64,000 bases of DNA from CBDCWT01 sp965223305 (GTDB taxonomy: Bacteria; Planctomycetota; Planctomycetia; Pirellulales; Pirellulaceae). Shown in pieces: positions 53,590 to 62,904 of the stretch. The DNA is taken from assembly GCA_965223305.1 (NCBI GenBank), contig CBDCWT010000061.1, positions 130,004 to 194,003 on the forward strand, read 5' to 3'. Every line of letters begins with the position of its first letter. The stretch's first letter is position 1. Under the pieces are notes generated by a model. The model saw nothing but the letters and a program-made list of their open reading frames with translations. It did no database searches and had not been told where the DNA came from. The translations under genes and the position numbers were made by a program.

Positions 53590-56500
53590 ATGCAGGTGCA
53601 CTTCATCACACGTCTGGCGATCGTAGCTGCACGCGCCAAAACGCAGATTTATGGTCGAAATCTCGTGAGCTTGTTCGTTGTTCTTCAGCTCATGCCGGGG
53701 TTTTCTGCTGCCGCAGATTCGGTCGATTTTGGACGGCAAATTCGGCCGCTGCTCGCCGAGAAATGTTTCTCCTGCCATGGGCTGGACGATGAGACACGCG
53801 AAACGGACATGCGGTTGGACACGCAGGAGGGACTCTATGCGGAAGTCGGCTCGGGCGAACTCGTCATCCGACCGGGCAACTCGGCAAAGAGCGCGATCTA
53901 CACGCGCCTGATTACAGACGACGAAGATGAGCGCATGCCACCGGCCGACGCCGAGAAGCAAGTGACGCCCGAGGAGATTGAACTGATCAAACGGTGGATC
54001 GACCAGGGAGCACCGTGGCAGCAACACTGGTCGCTGGTCACTCCGGAACGTCCGTCGGTGCCGGACAGCGGCCACGGCGACGAAAGGTGGTCTCGGAACG
54101 TCATCGATCGGTTCGTTCTGGCTCGATTGGACAAAGCGAGTTTGGCTCCTTCGCCGGAGGCCGACAGAATTACTTTGCTCCGCCGAGTCACGCTCGATCT
54201 AGCGGGGCTCCCGCCGACCCCACAGGAGATCGACAACTTCCTGGCCGACACGACAGACCAGGCCTACGAGAAGGTAGTCGATCGACTACTTAAGTCGCAG
54301 CATTATGGCGAGCACATGGCGCGGTATTGGTTGGATGCGGCACGTTACGCGGACACGCACGGGTTGCACTTGGACAACTTCCGCCAGATGTGGCCGTACC
54401 GTGACTGGGTTATCAACGCCTTCAACTCAAACATGCCGTTTGATCAATTCACCATCGAACAGTTGGCGGGTGATCTGCTGCCTAATCCGACGTTGGACCA
54501 GCAGGTCGCCACGGGATTCAACCGCTGCAATGTGACGACCAGCGAGGGCGGCGTGATCCCGGAAGAGTATTACGTCCACTACACAAACGACCGTGTATCG
54601 ACTGTGTCCACGGTGTGGATGGGGATTTCGATGGGCTGCGTCACTTGCCATGAACACAAGTTCGACCCCTACGCAATGAAGGACTTCTACCAGCTCTTCG
54701 CCTTCTTCAACAGCCTCGACGGTCCCGTCATGGACGGGAACAAGAAAGACACGGCGCCGGTGGTGAAAGTTGCTTCGGCGTCTCAGCGAACGCAACTCGC
54801 AAGCCTAAGTCGGCGGATCAGCGTGTTGTCGCAAGTCATGAATGCGCCCATTTCCGAGTTGGACGACGCCCAACGCGCATGGGAATCAAACTTGCGCGAC
54901 CGGCTGGCGGACGATTCGAAGTGGCGAATACTTGTTCCGGAGACCTTCAAGTCCGACGGCGGCGCTGCTCACGCCAACTTGGAAGATCAGTCGATTCTGG
55001 TCAGCGGCGAGAATCCAGCCAAAGAGGTCTATGAAATCACGGCTATCACCGGCACAGAAGGGTTGACCGCAATCCGTTTGGAAGGGCTGACACACGAGTC
55101 GTTGGCATCCGGCGGGGCGGGCCGGAGCAGTAACGGCAACGTGGTACTGACCGAGATTGAGCTGGAAGCCGCGCCGGTCGCAAAGCCGGATCAATGGCAG
55201 CCAATCAAACTCGTTCGAGCTTGGGCGGACCATGAACAGACCAACGGTGACTTCAAGATCGGCAATGCGATCGACGGGAAACACGATACCGGCTGGGCGA
55301 CCGCCGGGCATCAACGGCGCGAGGACCGAACGGCCATCTTCATGGCAAAATCGCCGTTTGGTTACGAGTCCGGAACTCGTTTGCGAGTCCGACTTCGCCA
55401 CGAGTCGATGTACAAGCAACATCAGTTCGGCCGCATTCGCTTAGCAGTGACGTCCAAAGAAGGAATTCCACAAATGGACGGCGGATTCGCTCCAGCGGAG
55501 ATCGTGAGGCTGGTATCGATCGAAGCTGATGAACGCACTGACAGCCAGCGCAGCCAAATTCGACGTCACTATCGCCACAACGTCTCGGAAGACGAGTTGC
55601 TCAAACAAACTCGCGAGAACCTGGCGGCCTTGGAGCAGGAAAGTACGGAACTCGACGAGTCGCTTCCCACAACGCTAGTTTGGAAAGAGAAATCTGAACC
55701 AAAGCCGGCGTACATTCTGGTTCGCGGTGCCTACGACAAACAGGGCGAGCAAGTTCACCGCGACACACCAGCTGCACTGCCGCCGTTGTTAGTTTCGGAG
55801 GGTGAGCCGCCCACGCGCTTGGACTTGGCCAAGTGGTTGCTGTCGCCCGAACATCCACTGACCAGCCGGGTAACCGTAAATCGATTCTGGCAACAATATT
55901 TTGGCGTTGGCATCGTGGAGACGACTGAAGACTTCGGTTCGCAGGGCAAACCCCCATCGCACCCGCTGCTGCTGGATTGGCTTGCTGTCGATTTCCGACA
56001 GAGTGGTTGGGATGTGAAGCGTCTGCAGAAGCTGATCGTAATGTCCTCGACCTACCGTCAGGCTTCAAAGCACGTGCCTGAAAAGTCCGCCAAAGACCCG
56101 AACAACCTCTTGCTGTGGCGAGGTCCAAGGTTCCGTCTGGATGCAGAGGCAGTTCGCGATACGGCCCTGGCAGCGAGTGGACTGTTGGTCCGCACGATCG
56201 GCGGTCCCAGCGTCAAACCCTATCAACCACCAGGCATTTGGCACTCCGTCGGATACACTGATAGCAACACGGCGAACTTCGAGCGTGATTCTGGAGAGGC
56301 GCTTTATCGCCGCAGCCTCTACACTTTTTGGAAACGGACAGCACCGCCTCCAACGCTGGTGACGTTGGACGCACCTTCCCGCGAGAACTGCACAGTTCGT
56401 CGCACACGGACAAACACGCCGTTGGCCGCGCTGGCGCTGATGAACGACGAGCAATTCGTTGAAGCGGCACGGCACATGGCGGAACGTGTGATGAAAGAAG

Positions 56501-56763
56501 GCGGCCGGGGCGACGGCCAGCGTGCTTCGTACGCCTTTCGGCTCGCCACCTCTCGCATACCCACCGATGCGGAGCTGCGCGTGCTGCTCGACGTCTATCG
56601 CAGCGCCCTGGCTCGCTTCAAGAGCGACCGTTCCGCCGCTGAAAAACTGGTCGCCGTCGGCGACTCGGAACACGACGAGTCGCATGACGTATGCGAACTC
56701 GCCGCCTGGTCAATGGTGTCGAGCATGGTATTGAATTTGGACGAGACGATAACGAAGGGCTAG
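53590..56763 (+). CDS. PSD1/DUF1549-DUF1553 planctomycete cytochrome protein
   Basis: 1057 residues from the ATG at 53590; a TTG at 53551 would add 13. Signal-like helix (LVSLFVVLQLMPGFSAA, about 25-41). The PSCyt1 domain has a haem-c site CFSCH (59-63) and ends GERMPP-like (DERMPPAD). DUF1549 follows with FVLARLDKASLAPSPEADR, LRRVTLDLAGLPPTP and a second CxxCH (CVTCHEHKFDPYA). A galactose-binding-like middle part precedes DUF1553 (HPLTSRVTVNRFWQQYFG, SSTYRQAS, LRDRDAVRD-like RLDAEAVRDTAL). Periplasmic; function undemonstrated though expanded in polysaccharide-degrading planctomycetes. Forms a standard pair with the downstream DUF1501 gene. Confidence 0.92.
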   Translation: MQVHFITRLAIVAARAKTQIYGRNLVSLFVVLQLMPGFSAAADSVDFGRQIRPLLAEKCFSCHGLDDETRETDMRLDTQEGLYAEVGSGELVIRPGNSAKSAIYTRLITDDEDERMPPADAEKQVTPEEIELIKRWIDQGAPWQQHWSLVTPERPSVPDSGHGDERWSRNVIDRFVLARLDKASLAPSPEADRITLLRRVTLDLAGLPPTPQEIDNFLADTTDQAYEKVVDRLLKSQHYGEHMARYWLDAARYADTHGLHLDNFRQMWPYRDWVINAFNSNMPFDQFTIEQLAGDLLPNPTLDQQVATGFNRCNVTTSEGGVIPEEYYVHYTNDRVSTVSTVWMGISMGCVTCHEHKFDPYAMKDFYQLFAFFNSLDGPVMDGNKKDTAPVVKVASASQRTQLASLSRRISVLSQVMNAPISELDDAQRAWESNLRDRLADDSKWRILVPETFKSDGGAAHANLEDQSILVSGENPAKEVYEITAITGTEGLTAIRLEGLTHESLASGGAGRSSNGNVVLTEIELEAAPVAKPDQWQPIKLVRAWADHEQTNGDFKIGNAIDGKHDTGWATAGHQRREDRTAIFMAKSPFGYESGTRLRVRLRHESMYKQHQFGRIRLAVTSKEGIPQMDGGFAPAEIVRLVSIEADERTDSQRSQIRRHYRHNVSEDELLKQTRENLAALEQESTELDESLPTTLVWKEKSEPKPAYILVRGAYDKQGEQVHRDTPAALPPLLVSEGEPPTRLDLAKWLLSPEHPLTSRVTVNRFWQQYFGVGIVETTEDFGSQGKPPSHPLLLDWLAVDFRQSGWDVKRLQKLIVMSSTYRQASKHVPEKSAKDPNNLLLWRGPRFRLDAEAVRDTALAASGLLVRTIGGPSVKPYQPPGIWHSVGYTDSNTANFERDSGEALYRRSLYTFWKRTAPPPTLVTLDAPSRENCTVRRTRTNTPLAALALMNDEQFVEAARHMAERVMKEGGRGDGQRASYAFRLATSRIPTDAELRVLLDVYRSALARFKSDRSAAEKLVAVGDSEHDESHDVCELAAWSMVSSMVLNLDETITKG

Positions 56764-56840
56764 TAGCACTGCGGAGTCAGTGTTGCGGATCAGCTCTCGC
56801 CATGAACCAACCTTCCCACAGTTACAGAGTGGCCACACCA

Positions 56841-58305
56841 ATGAACCCTCGAACTGAAACACTGTTGCATCTAACTCGCCGTCAGCTCCTTAGCCGTGGC
56901 TTTCACGCGGCCGGCACTGCAGCTTTGGCAACGACGATGGGCAAGTCAGCCATGGCCGCGCCGGCGCAGACCGGCAGTTCCCGCGGCCTACCCGATATCC
57001 CGCACCATCCGCCCACAGCGAAAGCGGCTGATCTACTTGTTCATGAGTGGCGGCCCAGCGCAAATGGACCTCTTCGACTACAAACCCGAGTTGGACAAGC
57101 TGTTTGATAAGGACCTGCCCGACTCGGTGCGTCTTGGACAACGGTTCACCACCATGACTTCGGAGCAAAAGCGGTTCCCACTGGCGCCTTCGATGTTCAA
57201 GTTCGCTCAGCACGGCAAGAGCGGAGCCTGGGTGAGCGAGCTACTGCCTCACACGGCGAAGGTCGTCGACGACTTGGCATTTCTGCGTTCGGTCCATACC
57301 AACGCGATCAATCATGATCCTGCGATCACCTACATCCAAACCGGTCGCGAGATTCCGGGATGGCCCAGCTTGGGTGCTTGGCTGGCCTACGGATTGGGTG
57401 TCTCCAGCGAGAACCTTCCCAACTATGTCGTCATGACCCCCACGTGGACTGGCCGCAAGAGCGCTCAGGCCTTGTACTCGCGATTGTGGGGCAGCGGCTT
57501 CCTGCCGTCGAAACTTCAAGGCGTGGCCCTGCGAGCTAAAGGAGATCCGGTGTTGTTCCTATCGGATCCTCCGGGTGTGGACAGGGCGACACGGAGGAAG
57601 ATGCTCGATGGCCTTTCGGAACTCAATCAGTTGCAGTTCGAAGATGTGGGGAACCCGGAGACGGTGGCGCGAATCGCGCAGTACGAAATGGCATTTCGCA
57701 TGCAAACTTCGGTGCCCGAACTAACGGATTTTTCACAGGAGCCTCAACACGTCCTCGATATGTACGGATCCGACGTCACAATGCCCGGGACGTTTGCCGC
57801 GAGTTGCCTGCTCGCTCGTCGGTTGGCGGAGCGGAGCGTCCAGTGTATCCAGCTTTTTCACCGCGGCTGGGATCAGCACAACAATCTGCCCAGAGACATT
57901 CGTAACCAGTGCCGTGACATCGATCAGCCAACACGGGCTTTGATCGAGGATCTCAAACAACGGGATATGCTGAAAGACACTCTCATCGTATGGGGCGGTG
58001 AATTCGGTCGCACCGTCTACTGTCAAGGCAAGCTCGCGAGAGACAACTACGGCCGCGACCATCACCCGCGCTGCTTCACGATGTGGATGGCCGGAGGCGG
58101 TATCCAAGGCGGCCGCTCCATCGGTCAGACCGACGACCTTAGCTATAACATTGTTGAAGATCCCGTGAAGTCTGTTGATATCAACAAGACAATCTTGCAC
58201 TGTTTGGGCATCGACAACAATCGGCTCTCCGTCAAGTTTCAAGGCCTGGATGCTCGGATCACTGGTGTGGAAGAATGCCGTGTGTTGAACGAGCTGCTGA
58301 GTTGA
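56841..58305 (+). CDS. DUF1501 family protein (one frameshift)
   Basis: About 487 residues after correcting one base. The N-terminus (ATG 56841, or 56802) reads TRRQLLSRGFHAAGTAALA, a Tat-like signal, up to PTAK; the frame is lost at AAAGCGGCTG (57021-57030), and removal of one G continues as RLIYLFMSGGPAQMDLFDYKP and onward without break. FLRSVHTNAINHDPAITYIQTG, GQTLYCQGK-like YCQGKLARDNYGRDHHP and HCLGIDNNRLSVKFQGLD are DUF1501 landmarks. Sulfatase-like fold, exported, activity unknown; nearly always next to PSD1-type genes. Confidence 0.88.
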
Positions 58306-58329
58306 TAGTTCGGCCCGACTGTTGTCTTC

Positions 58330-59091
58330 TCACACTGGTGTGGTGGCCTTGCAATCCGGGTAGCCGCTGCAGCCCCAGAACTGTTGGCCCGTGTATTTGC
58401 CTTGCTTAGCCGTGCGGAGCACCATTGGTTTTCTGCACTGCGGACAGTCGGGTAAGAGATCGGTCTGATCAGACCGATCTGACCGATCATCTCTACGAGC
58501 ACGCACGCCGAGCCGCGCTGCCGCAAGTTGCTCGCTGTACCCCCCTTCGGTAATGAACAACTGTTCGAGCGCTACGATTTGCTTGTCCAGTAGGAAATTG
58601 GCTTGGTGAATCAAACAGATCGTCGCGTTGGCGCGCACTGCTGAGTTGTCGCTGTCGAGCCACTGCGAATAGAGTGCCCAGCGCTGGGCATCGGTAAGAT
58701 CGGTCAGCTCGGTCGACTTTGGCCGATCCGCCTGGTCTTGCCTGAATCGTCGGGGTACGCCTCTCACCTCAGCCGCCTCTGCGCTGTCGGCACGCCATCG
58801 GCGCAGGCGCCGATGCCGCAAGTAGTCCTCGTAGTCCAACAAGAGCTCTTCCAAGCTGGCGCGGGCCACGTTGACCAAACGCAATTCGGTTTGTGACGAC
58901 GTCGCGGCAGCGCGGCTGCCTTCGGCGATGTTCTGGCGACCGGAGCGCGCCGCTTGAACCATCTGGTCATTAGTACGAGAGCGTGAATCGACAAACTTTT
59001 CGCAAAACCAGACGGTTGCGTCGTAGATAAGCGTCGCGGTTTGAAACGACGCTAGTTTGCGATAGCCTCCACTAGCTCGGATTCTGGACAT
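58330..59091 (-). CDS. Four-helix-bundle suffix protein with C4 zinc finger
   Basis: 253 residues. The N-terminal 110 residues are an S23/Avd-type four-helix bundle (YDATVWFCEKFVDSRSRT, MVQAARSGRQNIAEGSRA, SLEELLLDYEDYLRHRRLR). A middle helical 'suffix' region follows (LTDAQRWALYSQWL, AICLIHQANFLLDKQI-like). Short DRSDRSDQTD runs, encoded by GATCGGTC-type palindromic DNA (about 58470-58500), link to a topoisomerase-type C4 zinc finger (CPQCRKPM ... FWGCSGYPDC). Related bundles bind nucleic acid or, as Avd, assist diversity-generating reverse transcriptases, but none is nearby. Function unknown. Confidence 0.8.
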   Translation of the reverse strand: MSRIRASGGYRKLASFQTATLIYDATVWFCEKFVDSRSRTNDQMVQAARSGRQNIAEGSRAAATSSQTELRLVNVARASLEELLLDYEDYLRHRRLRRWRADSAEAAEVRGVPRRFRQDQADRPKSTELTDLTDAQRWALYSQWLDSDNSAVRANATICLIHQANFLLDKQIVALEQLFITEGGYSEQLAAARLGVRARRDDRSDRSDQTDLLPDCPQCRKPMVLRTAKQGKYTGQQFWGCSGYPDCKATTPV

Positions 59092-59354
59092 GCCCCACCC
59101 CGCAAAAAGACTAGCCGGATTCGACCAATCAGTCAGATCAGACCTATCCTATGGACCGAATCGCCGACCCGCGACCCCTCCTTCGCCCAGTCGCTCATAT
59201 CGGCGGCTTATCTGTCCTCGATCGTCGGCGTCGGGCCGTAGAACCGTTGGTGGATCTTTGATACCTGGCTGATATCGTGGCATGGCTTTGACCCTCAACC
59301 AAAACCGTCCGCTAACAAATGCTCGGGAGGACATCCCGCAGGTGAGGGGCACAA

Positions 59355-60386
59355 TCAAGAGCTCTTCGGGTTGGAGGCGGCTGTTTCGTCAACCTCCTCA
59401 AGGCCACAGCGAACGAGCGTGATCGCCGCCGAAAGAGCTAGAGCGTATCCAGCAGCGTTGAACAACGGGCGGTTGATGTTGGTACCGATACCCCCGTAGA
59501 CTCCCAGGCAGAACATCAGCATCGTCGCGGCCGAGGAAGCTACCAAGAAACGACTGGGGAGCCAACGATACCCGAAGATGGCGAGCGGGACTAAGTATGC
59601 AAAGGAATAGACGAACGATCGTGATGCTTTCAGGGTGAGCATCAAGTCTTTAGGAACCCGTTTCAGCAACTCTAGAGAAAACGCCCAACGCTCGTGCGAG
59701 TCACCGCCGATCACGGTTTTTGTTAGCGAGATTGTTAGCAGACCGACAAACGACCCAACTGCAATCCAGGCAAGGTGCTTCCAGTTTGGCTGGGACAAAC
59801 TCCGACCTTGCAGCCACCAAAAGAAAGCAAAGCAGCTGGACAGCGGAACAGACGTCTGTTTCGCAAGGCCACCGACTAACATCAGGATCGGAAGTTGCCA
59901 ATAACGTCCTTGTACGACTGAGCAGATTGTCAAACCATAAATAAGCGCTTCGCTGGAATCGACCATCCCTGCAGCGTAGACGTTCACGACGACGTACGAG
60001 GATAGATAAAGAAAGGGCGCTAGTACTTCTATGCATGGCCCGAGCTCGAAGCGCCGAGCTAGATACATGATGATCAATCCAATCAGCGCGCAGCAGGTGC
60101 CGTTCACGACAAGTAGGGAAACGAAGACGGAATCCCAGTTTCCGATGCGATCTGGAAGCCAGTGTGCGATCGCCCCTGCGAGCGTCGGCACGAGAGGGCG
60201 ATAACGCCACTCTGGGCGAACATCCGCGTAGTCAAACCTGGTCATTGCGTAGTAGCGCGAGGTATCTCGTAGGCCAGTCGTCCTCGGGTCGTATCTTACC
60301 AACGGGGCATATCCGAACCCGCAGGTGACGGCGAAAAACAGGCAGCCCCAGATGACTTGTTTGCCGATGGCTTTTTTCCGGTGCAC
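59355..60386 (-). CDS. Polytopic membrane protein, possible GT-C-type glycosyltransferase
   Basis: 343 residues with about eight hydrophobic helices (for example VIWGCLFFAVTCGFGYAPLV, VFVSLLVVNGTCCALIGLII, LPILMLVGGLAKQ, HLAWIAVGSFVGLLTISL). The first outer loop has YYAMTRFDYADVRPEWRYRP, acidic as in GT-C enzymes that use lipid-linked sugars, but no clear signature was found. Codon use and length look normal. No partner genes nearby. Confidence 0.6.
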   Translation of the reverse strand: MHRKKAIGKQVIWGCLFFAVTCGFGYAPLVRYDPRTTGLRDTSRYYAMTRFDYADVRPEWRYRPLVPTLAGAIAHWLPDRIGNWDSVFVSLLVVNGTCCALIGLIIMYLARRFELGPCIEVLAPFLYLSSYVVVNVYAAGMVDSSEALIYGLTICSVVQGRYWQLPILMLVGGLAKQTSVPLSSCFAFFWWLQGRSLSQPNWKHLAWIAVGSFVGLLTISLTKTVIGGDSHERWAFSLELLKRVPKDLMLTLKASRSFVYSFAYLVPLAIFGYRWLPSRFLVASSAATMLMFCLGVYGGIGTNINRPLFNAAGYALALSAAITLVRCGLEEVDETAASNPKSS

Positions 60387-60439
60387 TTGTCGTCCTTCGT
60401 CAATTCCGACAGCGATTTGGTTGTCGAACTGTTGCCGCC

Positions 60440-61456
60440 CTACATCAGAATGTCATTTTCCGGTTGCAATGAGGGGGGCACATCTTTCTCCCCTAGCATC
60501 TGACGCAGGTCGATCTCGATGGTACGGCAGAGGGCGGTCATGGGAACGTCGTTAATGAAATTCTCGAAAGGATCTTCACTGGAGTCGCCGACACTCTCCA
60601 TCGTCCAGAAAATCCATGAGATGATCACCGAAATCGGTACGGTCAACCAAACCATCGGGCTTCCGCGACCGGCCAATTGGCCGACGATACCGAACGGGAG
60701 CAATGCAACGAAGATCGTCACGAACACACCGCTAAAGTGCGCATATTGCCGTGGAAAAGGGGTATTCTTGATTCGCTCGCATTTGCCCTGCAAGGAGTAC
60801 ATTTCGGTGATAAGCTCCATCATGCCCATCAAGCGGAACTCCTCGGTCAATCGATGCTGCTCGATGACTTGTTTCAGCTCTTCGCTCTGCCAACGCAGTA
60901 CCTGCGTCGCCGCGTTGGCCTTTGAGCAAACTGTCTGCATCTCTTCTGCGGGCAACAGTTCAGCGATTTGCTCCCGCATCGCCTCAACGTCGGTTTCTTG
61001 CATGTAGCGTCTTGCCGCTCGTTTCGGCACGTAGGCCCACGGCGTCTTACGACGAAGTTGAAACCGGAGCACGTGAATCCAAGCAAGGTGTCGATAAATC
61101 ATCGAGCGATGAATCTGCTTCACGACCGACTCGGCGACAGGCTCCGGTGCATGATGACTGGAGATGAAACTGATGACTTGGTTCGCCCAGCTTCGGCTGA
61201 CGTTGACAATGCCGCCCCAGATGACGCGGGCCTCCCAAAAACGGTCATACGCCTGGCTGTTTTTGAAACCGACATAAAACGCGACGGCAACACCAATCGT
61301 CCCCAATGGAGCGATCGGCAGACTGCAATCCATGCCCAAAGAACTCAAGTAGAGGTAGGTGGCGACGACCAGCGACGACCAAACCCCGGAAACCAACACA
61401 ATCCACCAAGCGAATTGTGCGATCAGACCGATCCTGACTGATCGTCGAGTGTACAT
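60440..61456 (-). CDS. Bestrophin-family (UPF0187) membrane protein
   Basis: 338 residues from the ATG at 61456 (MYTRRSVRIG); an in-frame ATG at 61528 adds 24 residues that lack conservation. VGFKNSQAYDRFWEARVIWGG is the bestrophin landmark, and SSEDPFENFINDVPM with the acidic DPFEN forms the C-terminal gate/Ca-clasp region. Four membrane segments. Bacterial bestrophins are pentameric ion channels (some for Na+, others chloride); selectivity not predictable here. Confidence 0.87.
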   Translation of the reverse strand: MYTRRSVRIGLIAQFAWWIVLVSGVWSSLVVATYLYLSSLGMDCSLPIAPLGTIGVAVAFYVGFKNSQAYDRFWEARVIWGGIVNVSRSWANQVISFISSHHAPEPVAESVVKQIHRSMIYRHLAWIHVLRFQLRRKTPWAYVPKRAARRYMQETDVEAMREQIAELLPAEEMQTVCSKANAATQVLRWQSEELKQVIEQHRLTEEFRLMGMMELITEMYSLQGKCERIKNTPFPRQYAHFSGVFVTIFVALLPFGIVGQLAGRGSPMVWLTVPISVIISWIFWTMESVGDSSEDPFENFINDVPMTALCRTIEIDLRQMLGEKDVPPSLQPENDILM

Positions 61457-61574
61457 AAATGCTTTCCCTACATGTACGCAACTGATCCGAGAAATCGTCA
61501 GCATCAACGCCGCTCGGCGTGCCGGCATCGCTAGACGAGACGTGCGGTGAGTGGATAGGCAATCCCGGTGAGCG

Positions 61575-61985
61575 TTACGCGTCGAAGTAACTTGGTGACC
61601 AAAAGATAAGGAGGTTGCCAGACGGATCCACGATGTTCATGTCGGTCTTGCGGCCTTCGTGACGCGGGTCGACAACCTCGGGTTTTTCGTGTCCCGTGTC
61701 CTGCGACCGCAAAAATTCGCAGTAGCGATCCAACCCCTGTACGGGGATTCGAACCTCGCAGACAGGCGAATCGGCTTCAGCGTGCCCATTCAAGTGCAAC
61801 ACGGCGTCTCCTTTGTGAATCTGCAAGTACAGCGGCGAATTCGGTGAATCGCGGAACCGGTGTTCCCAATCGACTTCGAACCCTAGGTAGTCCACATAGA
61901 ACGCTTTGGCCGTCACCTCGTCTAACATCCGCATGACCGGTATTGACGACTTCAGCGAGAAATCACCGTCCGAGCTATTCGACAT
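61575..61985 (-). CDS. Glyoxalase/bleomycin-resistance (VOC) family protein
   Basis: 136 residues. A single vicinal-oxygen-chelate unit: SIPVMRMLDEVTAKAFYVDYLGFEVDWEHRF across 14-43, LYLQIHKGDAVLHLNGH with H positions, and MNIVDPSGNLLIFW at the C-terminal half. Close to the glyoxalase-superfamily members that resemble bleomycin-binding proteins, which sequester rather than turn over ligand. Cytoplasmic, function unknown. Confidence 0.83.
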   Translation of the reverse strand: MSNSSDGDFSLKSSIPVMRMLDEVTAKAFYVDYLGFEVDWEHRFRDSPNSPLYLQIHKGDAVLHLNGHAEADSPVCEVRIPVQGLDRYCEFLRSQDTGHEKPEVVDPRHEGRKTDMNIVDPSGNLLIFWSPSYFDA

Positions 61986-62043
61986 TTCGATTGCTTTCCT
62001 GTCCTTCGTGCAGCACCGTGGACCTCAACCCTGACAAATCAGC

Positions 62044-62424
62044 TCACTTTCGGTAGAACACGGCGAGCCAGACGGTTGGCTCCTTAGGCGTCGTCCATTC
62101 CAGACGATGTTTGCGGTGGGCGGGAATGTTGATGAAGTCGCCGGGTTTTAGCGGGACTGGCTGATCATCGCCTTCGAACATCACCTTGGCCTCACCCTTC
62201 AGAACGACGACCCATTCGTGTTCTTCCTGATCGTACCAGAAGCCTGCTGCGCTCATGTGTCCGGTCGAGATAATCCGCTCAATGCGAACGTGTTCGTTTT
62301 CGGCGAGCAGTTCGATCAGTTCTTCGGGCAGCGACGTCGGCAGACCGTCGAACAGGTTGGTCAAAGCGATGACCCGAGTTGCTTCAGCTTCGTCTTTTGC
62401 TGAATGTGGGTCTTCTTCTGTCAA
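62044..62424 (-). CDS. Cupin-domain protein
   Basis: 126 residues, one cupin barrel: EEHEWVVVLKGEAKVMFEG is motif 1 (only part of the metal-ligand HxH pattern kept) and PLKPGDFINIPAHRKHRLEW is motif 2 with the histidine. Small cupins of this type bind a metal and act as dioxygenases, isomerases or sensors. No neighbour explains its role. Confidence 0.83.
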   Translation of the reverse strand: MTEEDPHSAKDEAEATRVIALTNLFDGLPTSLPEELIELLAENEHVRIERIISTGHMSAAGFWYDQEEHEWVVVLKGEAKVMFEGDDQPVPLKPGDFINIPAHRKHRLEWTTPKEPTVWLAVFYRK

Positions 62425-62904
62425 GGACGCATTCTATCCCACCGTCGCCCGTAGAGGTAGTCATCGCGATGTGTGATGCCGCAGCGCGCAGGGGCGTTAG
62501 CCCGGCGTCAGCCTACGGTTCCTACCAGGCCAGGGCTAACGCATTTCGGCCGACTTGCGGTCCGCGATCGGCGCGGTGGGCAGTACATGAACCGCTGGTC
62601 GGACGCTGGGGCGGTCCGTCGCCCTGCTAACCCGGATTATTCATGAAGATCGTGGCGAGAGGTTGTAAGTACGTTCGTGGCAAGGAAGGCGAGCAATTCT
62701 CCCGCAGGCGTATTGAAGCAATACGTCGAGGGAGAATTGTGAAGCATGACGAAGCCACGGATGGACTTACGACCTCGCAGCAGATCGCTCATGAATAATT
62801 CGGGCTAACCGTTCCAGTCGTTGGCGGCCCCTACGTGCCACCGAACTGTTCAACGAATAGACTGTATCCAAGGTGTTCGATCAGCTTTTTGGAAAGTACG
62901 GCGC
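62425..62904. other. Divergent intergenic region with REP-like remnant and MITE
   Basis: 480 bp between the cupin gene and the HlyD gene. Contains a diverged GGCGTTAGCCCGGCGTCAGC with inverse GGGCTAACGCATT (62492-62545) and MITE copy 4 (62631-62804). The HlyD promoter is probably in the last 100 bp, right of the MITE. Confidence 0.65.
62631..62804 (+). mobile_element. MITE-like element, copy 4 (target duplication CTAA)
   Basis: 174 bp, CCCGGATTATTCATGA to TCATGAATAATTCGGG, flanked by CTAA at 62627-62630 and 62805-62808. Very close in sequence to copies 1 and 2. Confidence 0.87.

Noticed and set aside
53380..54075. Long minus-strand frame (231 codons)
   Set aside because: Opposite the PSD1 signal and haem region; the plus-strand protein has clear domains and the minus frame none.
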